Shown here: positions 55,021 through 64,000 of the stretch, piece after piece
Layout of the letters: every line of letters starts with the position of its first letter
How positions within the stretch are numbered: the stretch's first letter is position 1
Assembly: GCA_031761405.1 (NCBI GenBank)
Contig: JASEVX010000329.1
Span: forward strand, 64,501 to 128,500
DNA from: Serripes groenlandicus
Taxonomy: Eukaryota; Mollusca; Bivalvia; Cardiida; Cardiidae
DNA length: 64,000 nucleotides
Reading direction: 5' to 3'
Made by a program: the position numbers and the translations under genes
Notes under the pieces: model-generated
The model's database searches: none
What the model saw: the letters and a program-made list of their open reading frames with translations, nothing else
What the model was told of the DNA's origin: nothing

Positions 55021-56444
55021 AACAAGAGGCCCAAGAGGGCCAGTATCGCTCGACGGCCATAAGGCAAAAATCAAATCTCCAAACAGCCCTGCCCCCTAGT
55101 GGCCATATTTTTTACCAACCACCATGGCTTAAAGGAATCTTGTAGAGTGTCACCCAAAGAATGTTTCTGCAAAATTATTTGAAAATCGGCCTGACACTTT
55201 CGGAGGAGAGGATATTTTAAGTTTTCACCATAGCCATATAAGGCAAAATAGCCCCACCCCATGGCGGCCATATTTTTCAACCAATCAACATGGCTTGAAG
55301 GAATCTGATAGAGGGTCACCCAAAGAACATTTCTACAAAATTATTTGAAAATCTGCTTAACACTTTCGGAGAAGAAGATTTTTTAAATTTTCACTATGGT
55401 CATATAGAGCAAAATAGCCCCACCCTCTGGCAGCCATATTTTTCGACCAATCAACATGGCTTGAAGGAATCTGATAGAGGGTCACCCAATGAACATTTCT
55501 ACAAAATTATTTGAAAATCAGAAGAACACTTTCGGAGTTACACTATAGCTATATAAGGCAAAATAGCCCCGACCCTGGCGGCCATGTTTTTCCACCAATC
55601 AACATTTCTTGAAGGAATCTAATAAAGGGTCATTTCTACAAAATTATTTGAAAATCTGCTCAACTCTTTCAGAGAAGAAGATTTTTTTAAGTTGTCACTA
55701 TGGTCATATAAGGCAAAATAGACCCGCCCTCTGGCGACCATGTCTTTCGACCAATCAACATTTCTTGAAGGAATTTAATAAAGGGTCACCCAAGGAACAT
55801 TTCTACAAAATTATTTAAAAATCAGCCTGACACTTTCGGAGGAGAAGATTTTTTTAATTCTCTCTTTAGCCGTATAAGGCAAAATAGCCCCACCCTCCGG
55901 CGGCCATGTTTTTTTCCAATCAACATGGCTTGAAGGAATCCGATAGAGGGTCACCCAAGGAACATTTCTACAAAATTATTTGAAAATCTGCTCAACACTT
56001 TCAGAGAAGAAGATTTTTTAAGTTTTCACTATGGTCATATAAGGCAAAATAGCCCAGCCCTCTGGCGACCATGTTTTTAGACCAATCAACATTTCTTGAA
56101 GGAATCTAATAAAGGGTCACCCAAGGAATATTTCTACAAAATTATTTGAAAATCGGCCTGACACTTTCAGAGAAGAAGATTTTTTAAGTTTTCACTATTT
56201 TTTTCTTTTGGTTGCCATGGAAACCAGAATTATGGATGGATCAAAAAAAATTGAAAGAATTTAGGAGAGGACATTGAGAGGATGCTTCCCATGAAGTTTC
56301 AACCAAATTGGCCAAGTGGTTAGGGAGAAGAAGTCGTTTAAAGGAAAAAGTTAACGCACGCACGCACGCACGCACGCATGGACGCACGACGGACAATTCG
56401 CCATGACATAAGCTCGACTGGCTTTCAGCCAATGGAGCTAAAAA
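55021..56444 (-). mobile_element. Hairpin-ended element, complete, ggcggccatg family
   Basis: The plus left end AACAAGAGGCCCAAGAGGGC (stem GGCCC, loop AAGA, GGGCC at 55028-55041) is the 3' end in element orientation. About seven core units of about 165-175 bp follow (GGCAAAATAGCCCC, GGAACATTTCTACAAAATTA), then (GCAC)n at about 56355-56385. The 5' hairpin AGCTC..ACTGGCT-TTC-AGCCAAT..GAGCT is at 56411-56439. Both ends are present. Frames of 69-95 codons within it are artefacts. Confidence 0.88.
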
Positions 56445-56545
56445 TGAGGGCTGAGAGAGAAAGGTAAGACTATCAGCTACTGTTGATGTTTGTGTCCGCT
56501 TTGCAATATAAGTTTTGGTAAGGTACATTATAATTAAAACCCATA
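56445..56545. other. Short spacer between elements
   Basis: About 100 bp without recognisable content. Confidence 0.3.
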
Positions 56546-57031
56546 TTTTTAGATCACCTGAGCCGAAGGCTCAAGGTGATCTCGTCTGATCGCTCTCTTT
56601 CCGTCGTCCGTCCGTCGTTAACTTTTATCTTTAAACATCATCTCCTCCTAAACCACATGCACAATTTCCACAAAACATCACAGGAATGTACCTTTGATGG
56701 GCCTCTTTCAAAATTGTTCAAATATTAGCGTTTGTTTTTAAACACCTAACAGATATCTCAGAAAAGGTAAATGCAAATTATCATTTTCTTTGAAAGTGTA
56801 GACCCCCCAAATGCCTGACCATATGATAAAATAGAAACAACCATAGCATCTAACAGAGAAATCTTTGTTTAAATATCTAATGGATTTTTAACAAATTACC
56901 ATAAGCTCTTGAACCTTGACCTTGAAACGCTTTTATTGCAAAATTAAACTTGCCTGTAGATATGTTTTACTATCGACAATTTCAATTAATTTTCCATTCA
57001 AATGAAACAATCTATAGTAAAGATTGATTAA
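56546..57031 (+). mobile_element. Hairpin-led element (gatcacctgagcc type)
   Basis: After a T-run: AGATCACCT, GAGCC, loop GAA, GGCTC, unpaired A73, AGGTGATCT (56551-56582), then TCCGTCGTCCGTCCG. One or two core segments are present. No 3' hairpin is seen before the next element starts at 57032. Confidence 0.7.
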
Positions 57032-57738
57032 TTTTTAGCTCCACTGGCTGAAAGCCAGTCGAGCTTATGTCATGGCGAATTGTCCGTCGTGCGTGCGTGC
57101 GTGCGTGAAACTTCATGGGAAGCATCCTCTCAATGTCCTCTACTAAATTCCTTCAATTTTTTTTGATCCATTCGAAATTCTGGTTCCGAAAGTGTTCAGC
57201 TGATTTTCAAATAATTTTGTAGAAATGTTCCTTGGGTGACCCTTTATCAGATTCCTTCAAGAAATGTTGATTCGGCGAAAAACATGGCCGCCAGGGGGGC
57301 GGGGCTATTTTGCCTTATATAGCTATAGTGAAAACTTAAAAAATCTTCTTCTCCGAAAGTGTTCAGCCGATTTTCAATTAATTTTGTAGAAATGTTCATT
57401 TGGTGACCCTCTATCAGATTCCTTCAAGCCATGTTGATTGGTTCAAAAACATGGCCGCCAGAGGGCGGGGCTATTTTGCCTTATATGACCATAGTGAAAA
57501 CTTAAAAAATCTTCTACTCCGAAAGTGTTCAGTCGATTTTCAAATAATTTTGTAGAAATGTTCATTGGGTGACCCTCTATCAGATTCCTACAAGCCATGT
57601 TGATTGGTCGAAAAACATGGCAGCCAGAGGGCGGGGCTATTTTGCCTTATATGACAATAGTGAAAACTTAAAAAATCTTCTCCTCCGAAAGTGTTCGGCT
57701 GATATTCAAATAATTTTGTAGAAATGTTCCTAGGCTGA
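57032..57738 (+). mobile_element. Hairpin-led element, ggcggccatg family, 3'-truncated by insertion
   Basis: TTTTT then stem AGCTC (57037-57041), mismatch C/C, ACTGGCT, loop GAA, AGCCAGT, GAGCT (to 57065), followed by GTGCGTGCGTGCG. It contains about three and a half core units in the opposite orientation to 55021-56444 and is cut at 57738 by the start of another copy. Confidence 0.8.
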
Positions 57739-57804
57739 TTTTTAGCTCCACTGGCTGAAAGCCAGTCGAGCTTATGTCATGGCGAATTGTCCGTCGTGCG
57801 TCCA

Positions 57805-57836
<32 letters not shown>

Positions 57837-58866
57837 TTAACTTTTTCCTTTAAACGACTTCTTCTCCCTAACCACTTGGCCAATTTGGTTGAAACTTCAT
57901 GGGAAGCATCCTCTCAATGTCCTCTACTAAATTCCTTCAAATTTTTTTGATCCATTCAAAATTCTGGTTTCCATGGCAACCGAAAGAAAAAAATAGTGAG
58001 AACTTAAAAAATCTTCTTCTCCGAAAGTGTCAGGCCGATTTTCAAATAATTTTGTAGAAATGTTCCTTGGGTGACCCTTTATTAGATTCCTTCAAGAAAT
58101 TTTGATTGGGCGAAAAACATGGCCGCCAGGGGGCGGGGCTTTTTTGCCTTATATAGCTATAGTGAAAACTTAAATAATCTTCTTCTCAAAAAGTGTTCAG
58201 CAGATTTTCAAATAATTATGTAGAAATGTTCCGTGGGTGACCCTCTATCAGATTCCTTCAAGCCATGTTGATTGGTAAAAAAACATGGCCGTCACAGGGC
58301 GGGGCTATTTTGCCTATATGGCTAAAGAGCAAACTTAAAAAATCTTCTCCTCCAAAAGTGTCAGGCCGATTTTCAAATAATTTTGTAGAAATGTTCCTTG
58401 TGTGAACCTTAATTAGATTCCTTCGAGAAATGTTGATTGGGCGAAAAACATGGCCGCCAGGGGGCGGGGCTTTTTTGCGTTATATAACTATAGTGAAAAC
58501 TTAAAACATCTTCTTCTCCGAAAGTGTTCAGCCGATTTTCAAATAATTTTGTAGAAATGTTCATTGGGTGACCCTCTATCAGATTCCTTCAAGCCATGTT
58601 GATTGGTCGAAAAACATGGCCGCCAGAGGGCGGGGCTATTTTGACTTATATGACCATAGTGAAAACTTAAAAAATCTTCTCCTCCGAAAGTGTCAGGCAT
58701 ATTTTCAAATAATTTTGCAGAAACATTCCTTTGGTGACACTCTACAAGATTCCTTTAAGCCATGGTGGTTGGTAAAAAAAATAGCCACCACGGGGCAGGG
58801 CTGTTTGGAGATTTTATTTTTGCCTTATGGCCGTGGAGCGATACTGGCCCTCTTGGGCCTCTTGTT
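57739..58866 (+). mobile_element. Hairpin-ended element, ggcggccatg family, complete
   Basis: Same 5' hairpin, a longer (GTGC)n tract at about 57795-57835, about six core units, and the 3' hairpin GGCCC-TCTT-GGGCC with TCTTGTT at 58866. With 55021-56444 it forms a large inverted pair around about 1.3 kb. Confidence 0.85.
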
Positions 58867-59183
58867 AAATAATTTTGTAGAAATGTTCCTTGGGTGACCC
58901 TCTATCAGATTCCTTCAAGCCATGTTGATTGGTTGAAAAATATGGCTGCCAGGGGGGTGGGGCTATTTTGCCTTATATGGCTATAGTGAAAACTTAAAAT
59001 ATCCTCTCCTCCAAAAGTGTCAGGCCGATTTTCAAATAATTTTGCAGAAACATTTCTTGCGTGACACTCTACAAGATTCCTTTAAGCCATGGTGGTTGGT
59101 ACCACCAGGGGGCAGGGCTGTTTGGAGATTTTATTTTTGCCTTATGGCCGTGGAGCGATACTGGCCCTCTTGGGCCTCTTGTT
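58867..59183 (+). mobile_element. Third tail of the same family, 5'-truncated
   Basis: Starts within a core unit (AATAATTTTGTAGAAATG) immediately after the previous CTTGTT and ends in the same 3' hairpin with CTTGTTT. Head-to-tail duplication of the 3' part is the simplest reading. Confidence 0.75.
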
Positions 59184-59655
59184 TCATATTATTTAGCTTT
59201 GTTGGGTGCATCGGACTGCATCCTGACCTTTTAGTAATTTATGAGTATTTTAGCTCACCTGAACACCAAGTGCTCAAGGTAAGTTAAAATCCTCTTCTCT
59301 GAAACATCTGGGTCAATTGTGAAAACTTTAAAAAATCTTCTACTCCGAAAGTATTATGCAAATTTCAAAAAAAAAAAGTAGAAATAATCATAGGGTGACC
59401 CACTTTTATATTCCCTCCCATGCCGTGGGATTGCTTGTTAAAATAACATTACCTCCCACAGGATAGGCTGTTTTCCTTATATTGTTATAGAAATCATGGC
59501 CCTCTTGTTGACATCTATGATGTGCTTTTATTAAGAAAACAAACAGTTAAATGTTTATGCTGTACGATGTAACAATTGTTTGCACAAAGGTCAGTATTAC
59601 TGCAATTTTATTATTAAGTAATACTTACTTATGTAAATAAAATTGGTTATTTCAG
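59184..59655. mobile_element. Fragment of a gctcacctgaacacc-type element
   Basis: At about 59247 a T-run and TAGCTCACCTGAACACC.AAGTGCTCAAGGT form an imperfect version of the 5' hairpin. A short core (GAAAACTTTAAAAAATCTTC) follows and ends in CCCTCTTGTTG near 59510. Confidence 0.55.
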
Positions 59656-59749
59656 GAATATTGAGTATCAGCATGAGTTTGTTGTAGTGAGAATGACTAA
59701 TGATGTGGCAGTTATGATCACAGCTGATAAGATATCTGTAACCATGTTG
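59656..59749 (+). CDS. Possible internal exon
   Basis: The acceptor GGTTATTTCAG precedes G then 31 open codons (NIEYQHEFVVVRMTNDVAVM then ITADKISVTML). The donor ATGTTG|GTAAGA follows. Phases are 2 in, 0 out. A hydrophobic-charged alternation suggests beta strands. It could belong to the SGNH-like gene by alternative splicing (the original frame of exon 3 ends in the fitting phase) or to a separate gene. No family is recognised. Confidence 0.4.
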
Positions 59750-59773
59750 GTAAGAATTCATGAATTCAAACAT

Positions 59774-61610
59774 TTTTTTATAAGCTCTACTGGCCAAAGG
59801 CCAGAAGAGCTTATGCTGGGTATGGTGTCCGTCGTCTGTGCGTCCGTAAACAATTGCTTGTGAACGTGATACAGTCTTCAGTTTTGATTGAATCTCAATC
59901 AAACTTATACAGTAGTTAGATATCCATGAGAGCTCAGTTCCTTTTGCAAACCAGCCAGATCCGCCTATGCAAGACTGGATTATGGCCCTTGAAATTGTTA
60001 AAATTGCTATAATAAAGCTTGTGAACACAATAGAGGCTCCATTTACTATCTGATCTTCACCAAACTTACACAGTAGTTAGTTATCCACGAGAGCTTGGTT
60101 CTTTTTGCAAACCTGCCAGATCCGGCCATGCAAGACTGGATTATGGCCCTTGAAATTGTCAGAATTGCTATAATAGAGCTTGTGAACGCGATAAAGTCTT
60201 CAGTTTTGATTGTATCTCAATCAAACTTATACAGTAGTTATATATCCATGAGATCTCGATTCCTTTCGCAAACCAGCCAGATCCGCCTATGCAAGACTGG
60301 ATTATGGCCCTTGAAATTGCCAAAATTGCTATAATAAAGCTTGTGAACACAATAGAGGCTCCATTTACTATCTGATCTTCACCAAACTTACACAGTAGTT
60401 AGTTATCCATGAGAGCTTGGTTCCTTTTCCGGAATCCGCTGTGGTTAGCGTCGGGGAGTTCGAAACCGGGTGTTCCAGGTTCCGGGTGTTTGGAGTGCCC
60501 TTGGGCAAGGCACATTTTCTAGCCTAGTACTGGTTTGTTTACCCAGGGATCATGAATAATTAAATATGACCTTAGCTGTCGATGCGCCATAAAACAATAT
60601 ACATTCATTGGTTCCTTTTGCAAACCTGCCAGATCCGGCCATGCAAGACTGGATTATGGCCCTTAAAATTGTCAGAATTGCTATAATAGAGCTTGTGAAC
60701 GCGATAAAGTCAGTTTTGATTGTATCTCAATCAAACTTATACAGTAGTTAGATATTCATGAGAGCTCGGTTCCTTTCGCAAACCATCCGCCCATGCAAGA
60801 CTGGATTATGGCCCTTGAAATTGTCAAAATTGCTATAATTGAGCTTGTGAACACAATAGAAGCTCCATTTACTAACAAATCTTCACCAAACTCCGATAGT
60901 AGTTAAAAATTGATGAGAGCATGGTTCCTTTCGAAAACCAGCCAGATGTGCCCTTGCATGACAGGATTATGGCCCTTGAAATTGTTAAAATTGCTATAAT
61001 ACAGCTTGTGAACACAATAGAGCCTCCATTTACTATTCAATCTTCACCAAACTTGGATAGTAGTTAAATATTAATGAGAGCTTGGATCCTTTCGCAAACC
61101 AGCCAGATCCGCCCATGCAAGACTGGATTATGGCCCTTGAAATTGTCAAAATTGCTACAATAGAGCTTGTGAACACAATAGAGTCTCCATTTTTCATCTG
61201 ATCTTCACCAAACTTAGATACATGTATTAGTTAGTTATCCATGAGCTCGGTTCCTTTCGAAAACCACCCAGATGTGCCCTTGCATGACTGGATTATGGCC
61301 CTTGAAATTGTCAAAATTGCTATAATACAGCTTGTAAACACAATAGAGCCTCCATTTACTATCCGATCTTCACCAAACTTAGATATTAGTTAAATATTGA
61401 TGAGAGCTCGGTTCCTTTAGCAAACCAGCCAGATCCGCCCATGCAAGACTGGGTTATCACCCTTGAAATTGTCAAAATTGCTATAATACAGCTTGTGAAC
61501 AAAAAAGAGCCTCCATTTACTATCCGATCTTTACCATACATACATGCTCTGGATTGAAAATGACCAAAGAACCATACCAGTAGAGCATAGGCCCTCATGG
61601 GCCTCTTGTT
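59774..61610 (+). mobile_element. Hairpin-ended element, 161 bp family, complete, with nested SINE
   Basis: After TTTTTTTATAAG the hairpin is CTACTGGCC-AAA-GGCCAGAAG (59787-59807), then TCCGTCGTCTGTGCGTCCG. About ten core units (GGATTATGGCCCTTGAAATT, CATTTACTATCTGATCTTCA) follow, interrupted by a SINE at 60429-60607. The 3' hairpin is AGGCCC-TCAT-GGGCCT, then CTTGTT. Minus frames of 60-143 codons are artefacts of the repeat. Confidence 0.88.
60429..60607 (+). mobile_element. SINE family 1 inserted in a 161 bp array, with target duplication
   Basis: The head CGGAATCCGCTGTGGTTAGC is slightly shortened. Body: GGAGTGCCCTTGGGCAAGGC, CTAGTACTGGTTTGTTTACC. The 3' end departs from the usual domain (ATGCGCCATAAAACAATATA). 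Perfect 12-bp duplications TTGGTTCCTTTT flank it at 60417-60428 and 60608-60619. Confidence 0.88.
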
Positions 61611-61964
61611 TAACTCTTATTCTTACTTTTGCTGTATTTACATACTGTTGGACAAAACCTATTTCCATCGTCAACAATCTGTCAGATTTCGTTCCCCTAA
61701 TTTGGTATACAGCTTAATTATCACTTGCAGATGGACTGTTTTGTGGTCATTAATTATTCAGAAACAACTCAAAAATTAATAAAGCTAGCTTATGTCGGAG
61801 ATTTTCATGTCATTTCGAAATTTCCTTTTCGCTGTTTGTCAGAATGATAGTATTCCCATAAATATATATATATATTACAATAAATTAATAAATAATCTTT
61901 AGAAGAAATTTAACATACAAACTTGTTATTTTCTTACTCCGACACATAATAAGGTCCCTTCTAG
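61611..61964. other. Non-coding AT-rich stretch
   Basis: Ordinary sequence with a short AT microsatellite near 61862-61875. It ends in AAGGTCCCTTCTAG, an acceptor-like site. Confidence 0.35.
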
Positions 61965-62037
61965 AAAAGATTCTACAACCCTGAGGAATACTGTGTCAGG
62001 ATCTCGGATACAGAAGTCAAAGACGATGGATAGAAAG
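61965..62037 (+). CDS. Possible exon, frame uncertain
   Basis: Acceptor CCCTTCTAG, donor AGAAAG|GTATTA, 73 bp. If joined to 59656-59749 in phase 0 it reads KRFYNPEEYCVRISDTEV and stops at 62031 as a terminal exon. In another phase it is fully open (TTLRNTVSGSRIQKSKTMDR). Neither reading is recognised. Confidence 0.3.
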
Positions 62038-62204
62038 GTATTATTATGTTTTATATTTCCTCAGAATCCCTTCGTGACGGTGTACTGCACATGTTCATCT
62101 CTCTTATTAATGTGCATGCTATGTGTCAAATTAATAAATCTGCCTGCGTTAAAACATTTGTTAAATATTTGTGAAAAAGCTAAATGATTAGCTTGTCTGG
62201 GTAT
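62038..62204. other. Spacer
   Basis: Non-coding sequence leading into the next element; no feature. Confidence 0.3.
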
Positions 62205-63380
62205 TTAGCTCACCTATGCACGAAGGTCAAATTGAAGGAAAAAATGCTTCAGCAGCTTGATATTTGGTCAAAATGTTTGTCTTAAAGATATCTAGGTCAA
62301 GTTCAAATATGGGTCATATTGGGTCAAAAACTAGGTCACTAGGCCAAATTGAGGGAAAATCTTGTTAACTCTGTAGAAGCCGCATGTTTTGCTTCAGTGG
62401 CTTGAAATTTGTTCAGAATGTTGAGCTGAATGATATCTAGGCCAAGTTTGAATATGGGTCATGCCGGGTCAAAAACTAGGTCACTAGGCCAAATTGAGGG
62501 AAAATCTTGTTAACTCTGTAGAAGCCGCATGTTTTGCTTCAGCGGCTTGAAATTTGGTCAGAATGTTGAGCTGAATGATATCTAGGCCAAGTTTGAATAT
62601 GGGTCATGCCGGGTCAAAAACTAGGTCACTAGGCCAAATTGAGGGAAAATCTTGTTAACTCTGTAGAAGTCGCATGTTTTGCTTCAGCGGCTTGAAATTT
62701 GTTCAGAATGTTGAGCTGAATGATATCTAGGCCAAGTTTGAATATGGGTCATGCCGGGTCAAAAACTAGGTCACTAGGCCAAATTGAGGGAAAATCTTGT
62801 TAACTCTGTAGAAGCCGCATGTTTTGCTTCAGCGGCTTGAAATTTGGTCAGAATGTTGAGCTGAATGATATTTAGGCAAAGTTCGAATATGGATTATGCA
62901 GGGTTAAAAACTAGGTCACTAGGTTAAATTGAAGTAAAATCTTGTTAACACTTTGGATGCCCTATTTTTGCTTCAGCAGCTTGAAATTTAGTCAGAATGT
63001 TTGTCTGAATGATATCTAGGCCAAGTTCGGATGCCGGGTTAAAAACTAGGTCACTAGGCCAAATTGAAGGGTAATCTTGTTAACACTGTGGATACTGCAT
63101 TTTTAATTTCAGCATGATGAAACTTTATCAGAATGTTTTTCTTGATGATATGTAGGCCTAGTTAGAATATGGGTCATGCTGGGTAAAAAACTAGGTCAAC
63201 TAGATCAAACTGAAGAAAAATCTTGTGAATACTTTGGATGCCACATTTTTTGCTTCATCAGCTTGAAATTTGGTCAGAATGTTTGTCTGAATTATATCTA
63301 GGTCAAGTTTGAATAGGGGTCATATTGGATCAGAAACTAGGTCAATAAAGGAAAATATTGTTCAAACTCCGGACGCCGCA
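62205..63380 (+). mobile_element. Hairpin-class element with 145 bp core array, eight units
   Basis: Starts TTTAGCTCACCTATGCACGA, a degraded form of the 5' hairpin, and lacks the microsatellite. CTAGGTCACTAGGCCAAATT recurs with exactly 145 bp spacing at 62341, 62486, 62631, 62776 and 62921, then 135 and 145 bp. The middle units are almost identical, which indicates recent amplification or gene conversion. Cut at 63380 by another element inserted in a T-run. Confidence 0.85.
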
Positions 63381-64000
63381 TTTTTAGATCACCTAGAGCC
63401 AAAGGCTCAAGGTGAGCTATTCTAATCACTTTTTGTCCGTCAGGCGTCGTCCATCGTCTGTCGTTAACATTTAGACATTTAGATCATCTCCTCCTTAACC
63501 ACTTGACCAATTTCAACCAAACTTCACAGGAATGTTTCTTTGGTGAACCTCTTTCAAAATTGTTCAAAGATTTAAATTCCATCGAGAACTTTGGTTGCTG
63601 CGGCAACAGAAAAGGAGAAAATTGCCAAATCTTAAAAAATCTTCTTGTCCAAAAGTACTGGCCCGATTTAAAAATTATTTTGCACAAATGTTCCTTGTGG
63701 TACCCTCTACCAAGATTGTTCAAATATTTCCGATCCGTTGAAAAACATGGCCGCCAGGGGGCGGAGCTTATTTTCCTTATATGTGCATTGTTAAAACTTT
63801 AAAAATCTTCTTGTCCAAAAGTACTGGCCCGATTTGACAATTATTTTGCACAAATGTACATTGGGGCACCCTTTACCAAGATTGTTCAAATATTTCCGAT
63901 CGGTTGAAAAACATGGCCGCCAGGGGGCGGAGCCTGTTTTCCTTATATGTGCATTGTTAACATTTTAAGAATCTTCTTGTCAAAAAGTACTGGCCCGATT
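63381..64000 (+). mobile_element. Hairpin-led element inserted in the 145 bp array, runs off the window
   Basis: T-run, then AGATCACCT, GAGCC, loop AAA, GGCTC, AGGTGAGCT (63386-63418), TCCGTCAGGCGTCGTCC. About three core units of about 166 bp follow (CATGGCCGCCAGGGGGCGGA, AGTACTGGCCCGATTT). The unit is a distant relative of the 55-59 kb core although the hairpin is of the 56.55 kb type, a possible exchange of modules. The 3' end is outside the window. Confidence 0.8.

Noticed and set aside
55071..55319. Protein-like ORFs with YQIPSSHVDW (also 58568-58897 and 59042-59287)
   Set aside because: They are translations of the ggcggccatg-type core unit, present in each array copy.
59597..60350. Minus-strand ORFs of 60-143 codons (also at 47860-48078 and 61386-61598)
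   Set aside because: They recur with the 161 bp core unit in every copy of the element and change frame with unit boundaries.

Overview
The window is eukaryotic, AT-rich, intron-bearing and crowded with repeats. The best fit is a bivalve mollusc: it has tRNA-headed SINEs, DIRS-type retroelements, and hairpin-ended elements built from a tetranucleotide microsatellite plus 140-180 bp tandem cores, as described for bivalve 'pearl'/BIV160-type elements. No prokaryotic gene organisation is visible, and most long ORFs are broken transposons or read-through of tandem repeats.

Layout. 1-2.75 kb: a broken DIRS-type retroelement on the minus strand. 2.9-3.6 kb: a 156-178 bp tandem array. 4.2-12 kb: SINEs, a 5'-truncated LINE (6.44-7.5 kb), a second DIRS fragment (9.3-9.87 kb) and a dispersed low-copy repeat. 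12.8-14 kb: a 162 bp array. 14-24 kb: SINEs, many copies of a palindromic TTAA-flanked MITE, several hairpin-ended elements and two short exon-like segments. 24.8-27.6 kb: a decayed tyrosine-recombinase element with a gag-like CCCH protein and no reverse transcriptase seen. 28.6-32.2 kb: two broken copies of an OTU-protease-like gene, one split by a hAT-like MITE and the other by repeat arrays. 33-38 kb: more hairpin-ended elements. 37.8-46 kb: low-confidence exons, promoter-like motifs and a long-TIR element. 46.7-53.9 kb: the best host gene, five exons on the plus strand with SGNH-hydrolase-like motifs, its introns filled with the same repeats. 55-64 kb: a dense cluster of hairpin-ended elements with two further exon-like segments.

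Most notable pattern. Families with unrelated sequences share one plan: a T-run, a bulged 5' hairpin, a TCCG/TGTC-type microsatellite, a core array of 140-180 bp units, and a short 3' hairpin followed by CTTGTT. Stems differ between families but keep pairing through paired changes, which points to selection on structure. Helitron/Helentron-type mobilisation is the leading inference, but no autonomous partner is present here. Nested insertions with target duplications give a relative order: 161 bp arrays before SINE, gaccttgacc array before MITE, OTU-like exon before hAT-like MITE.
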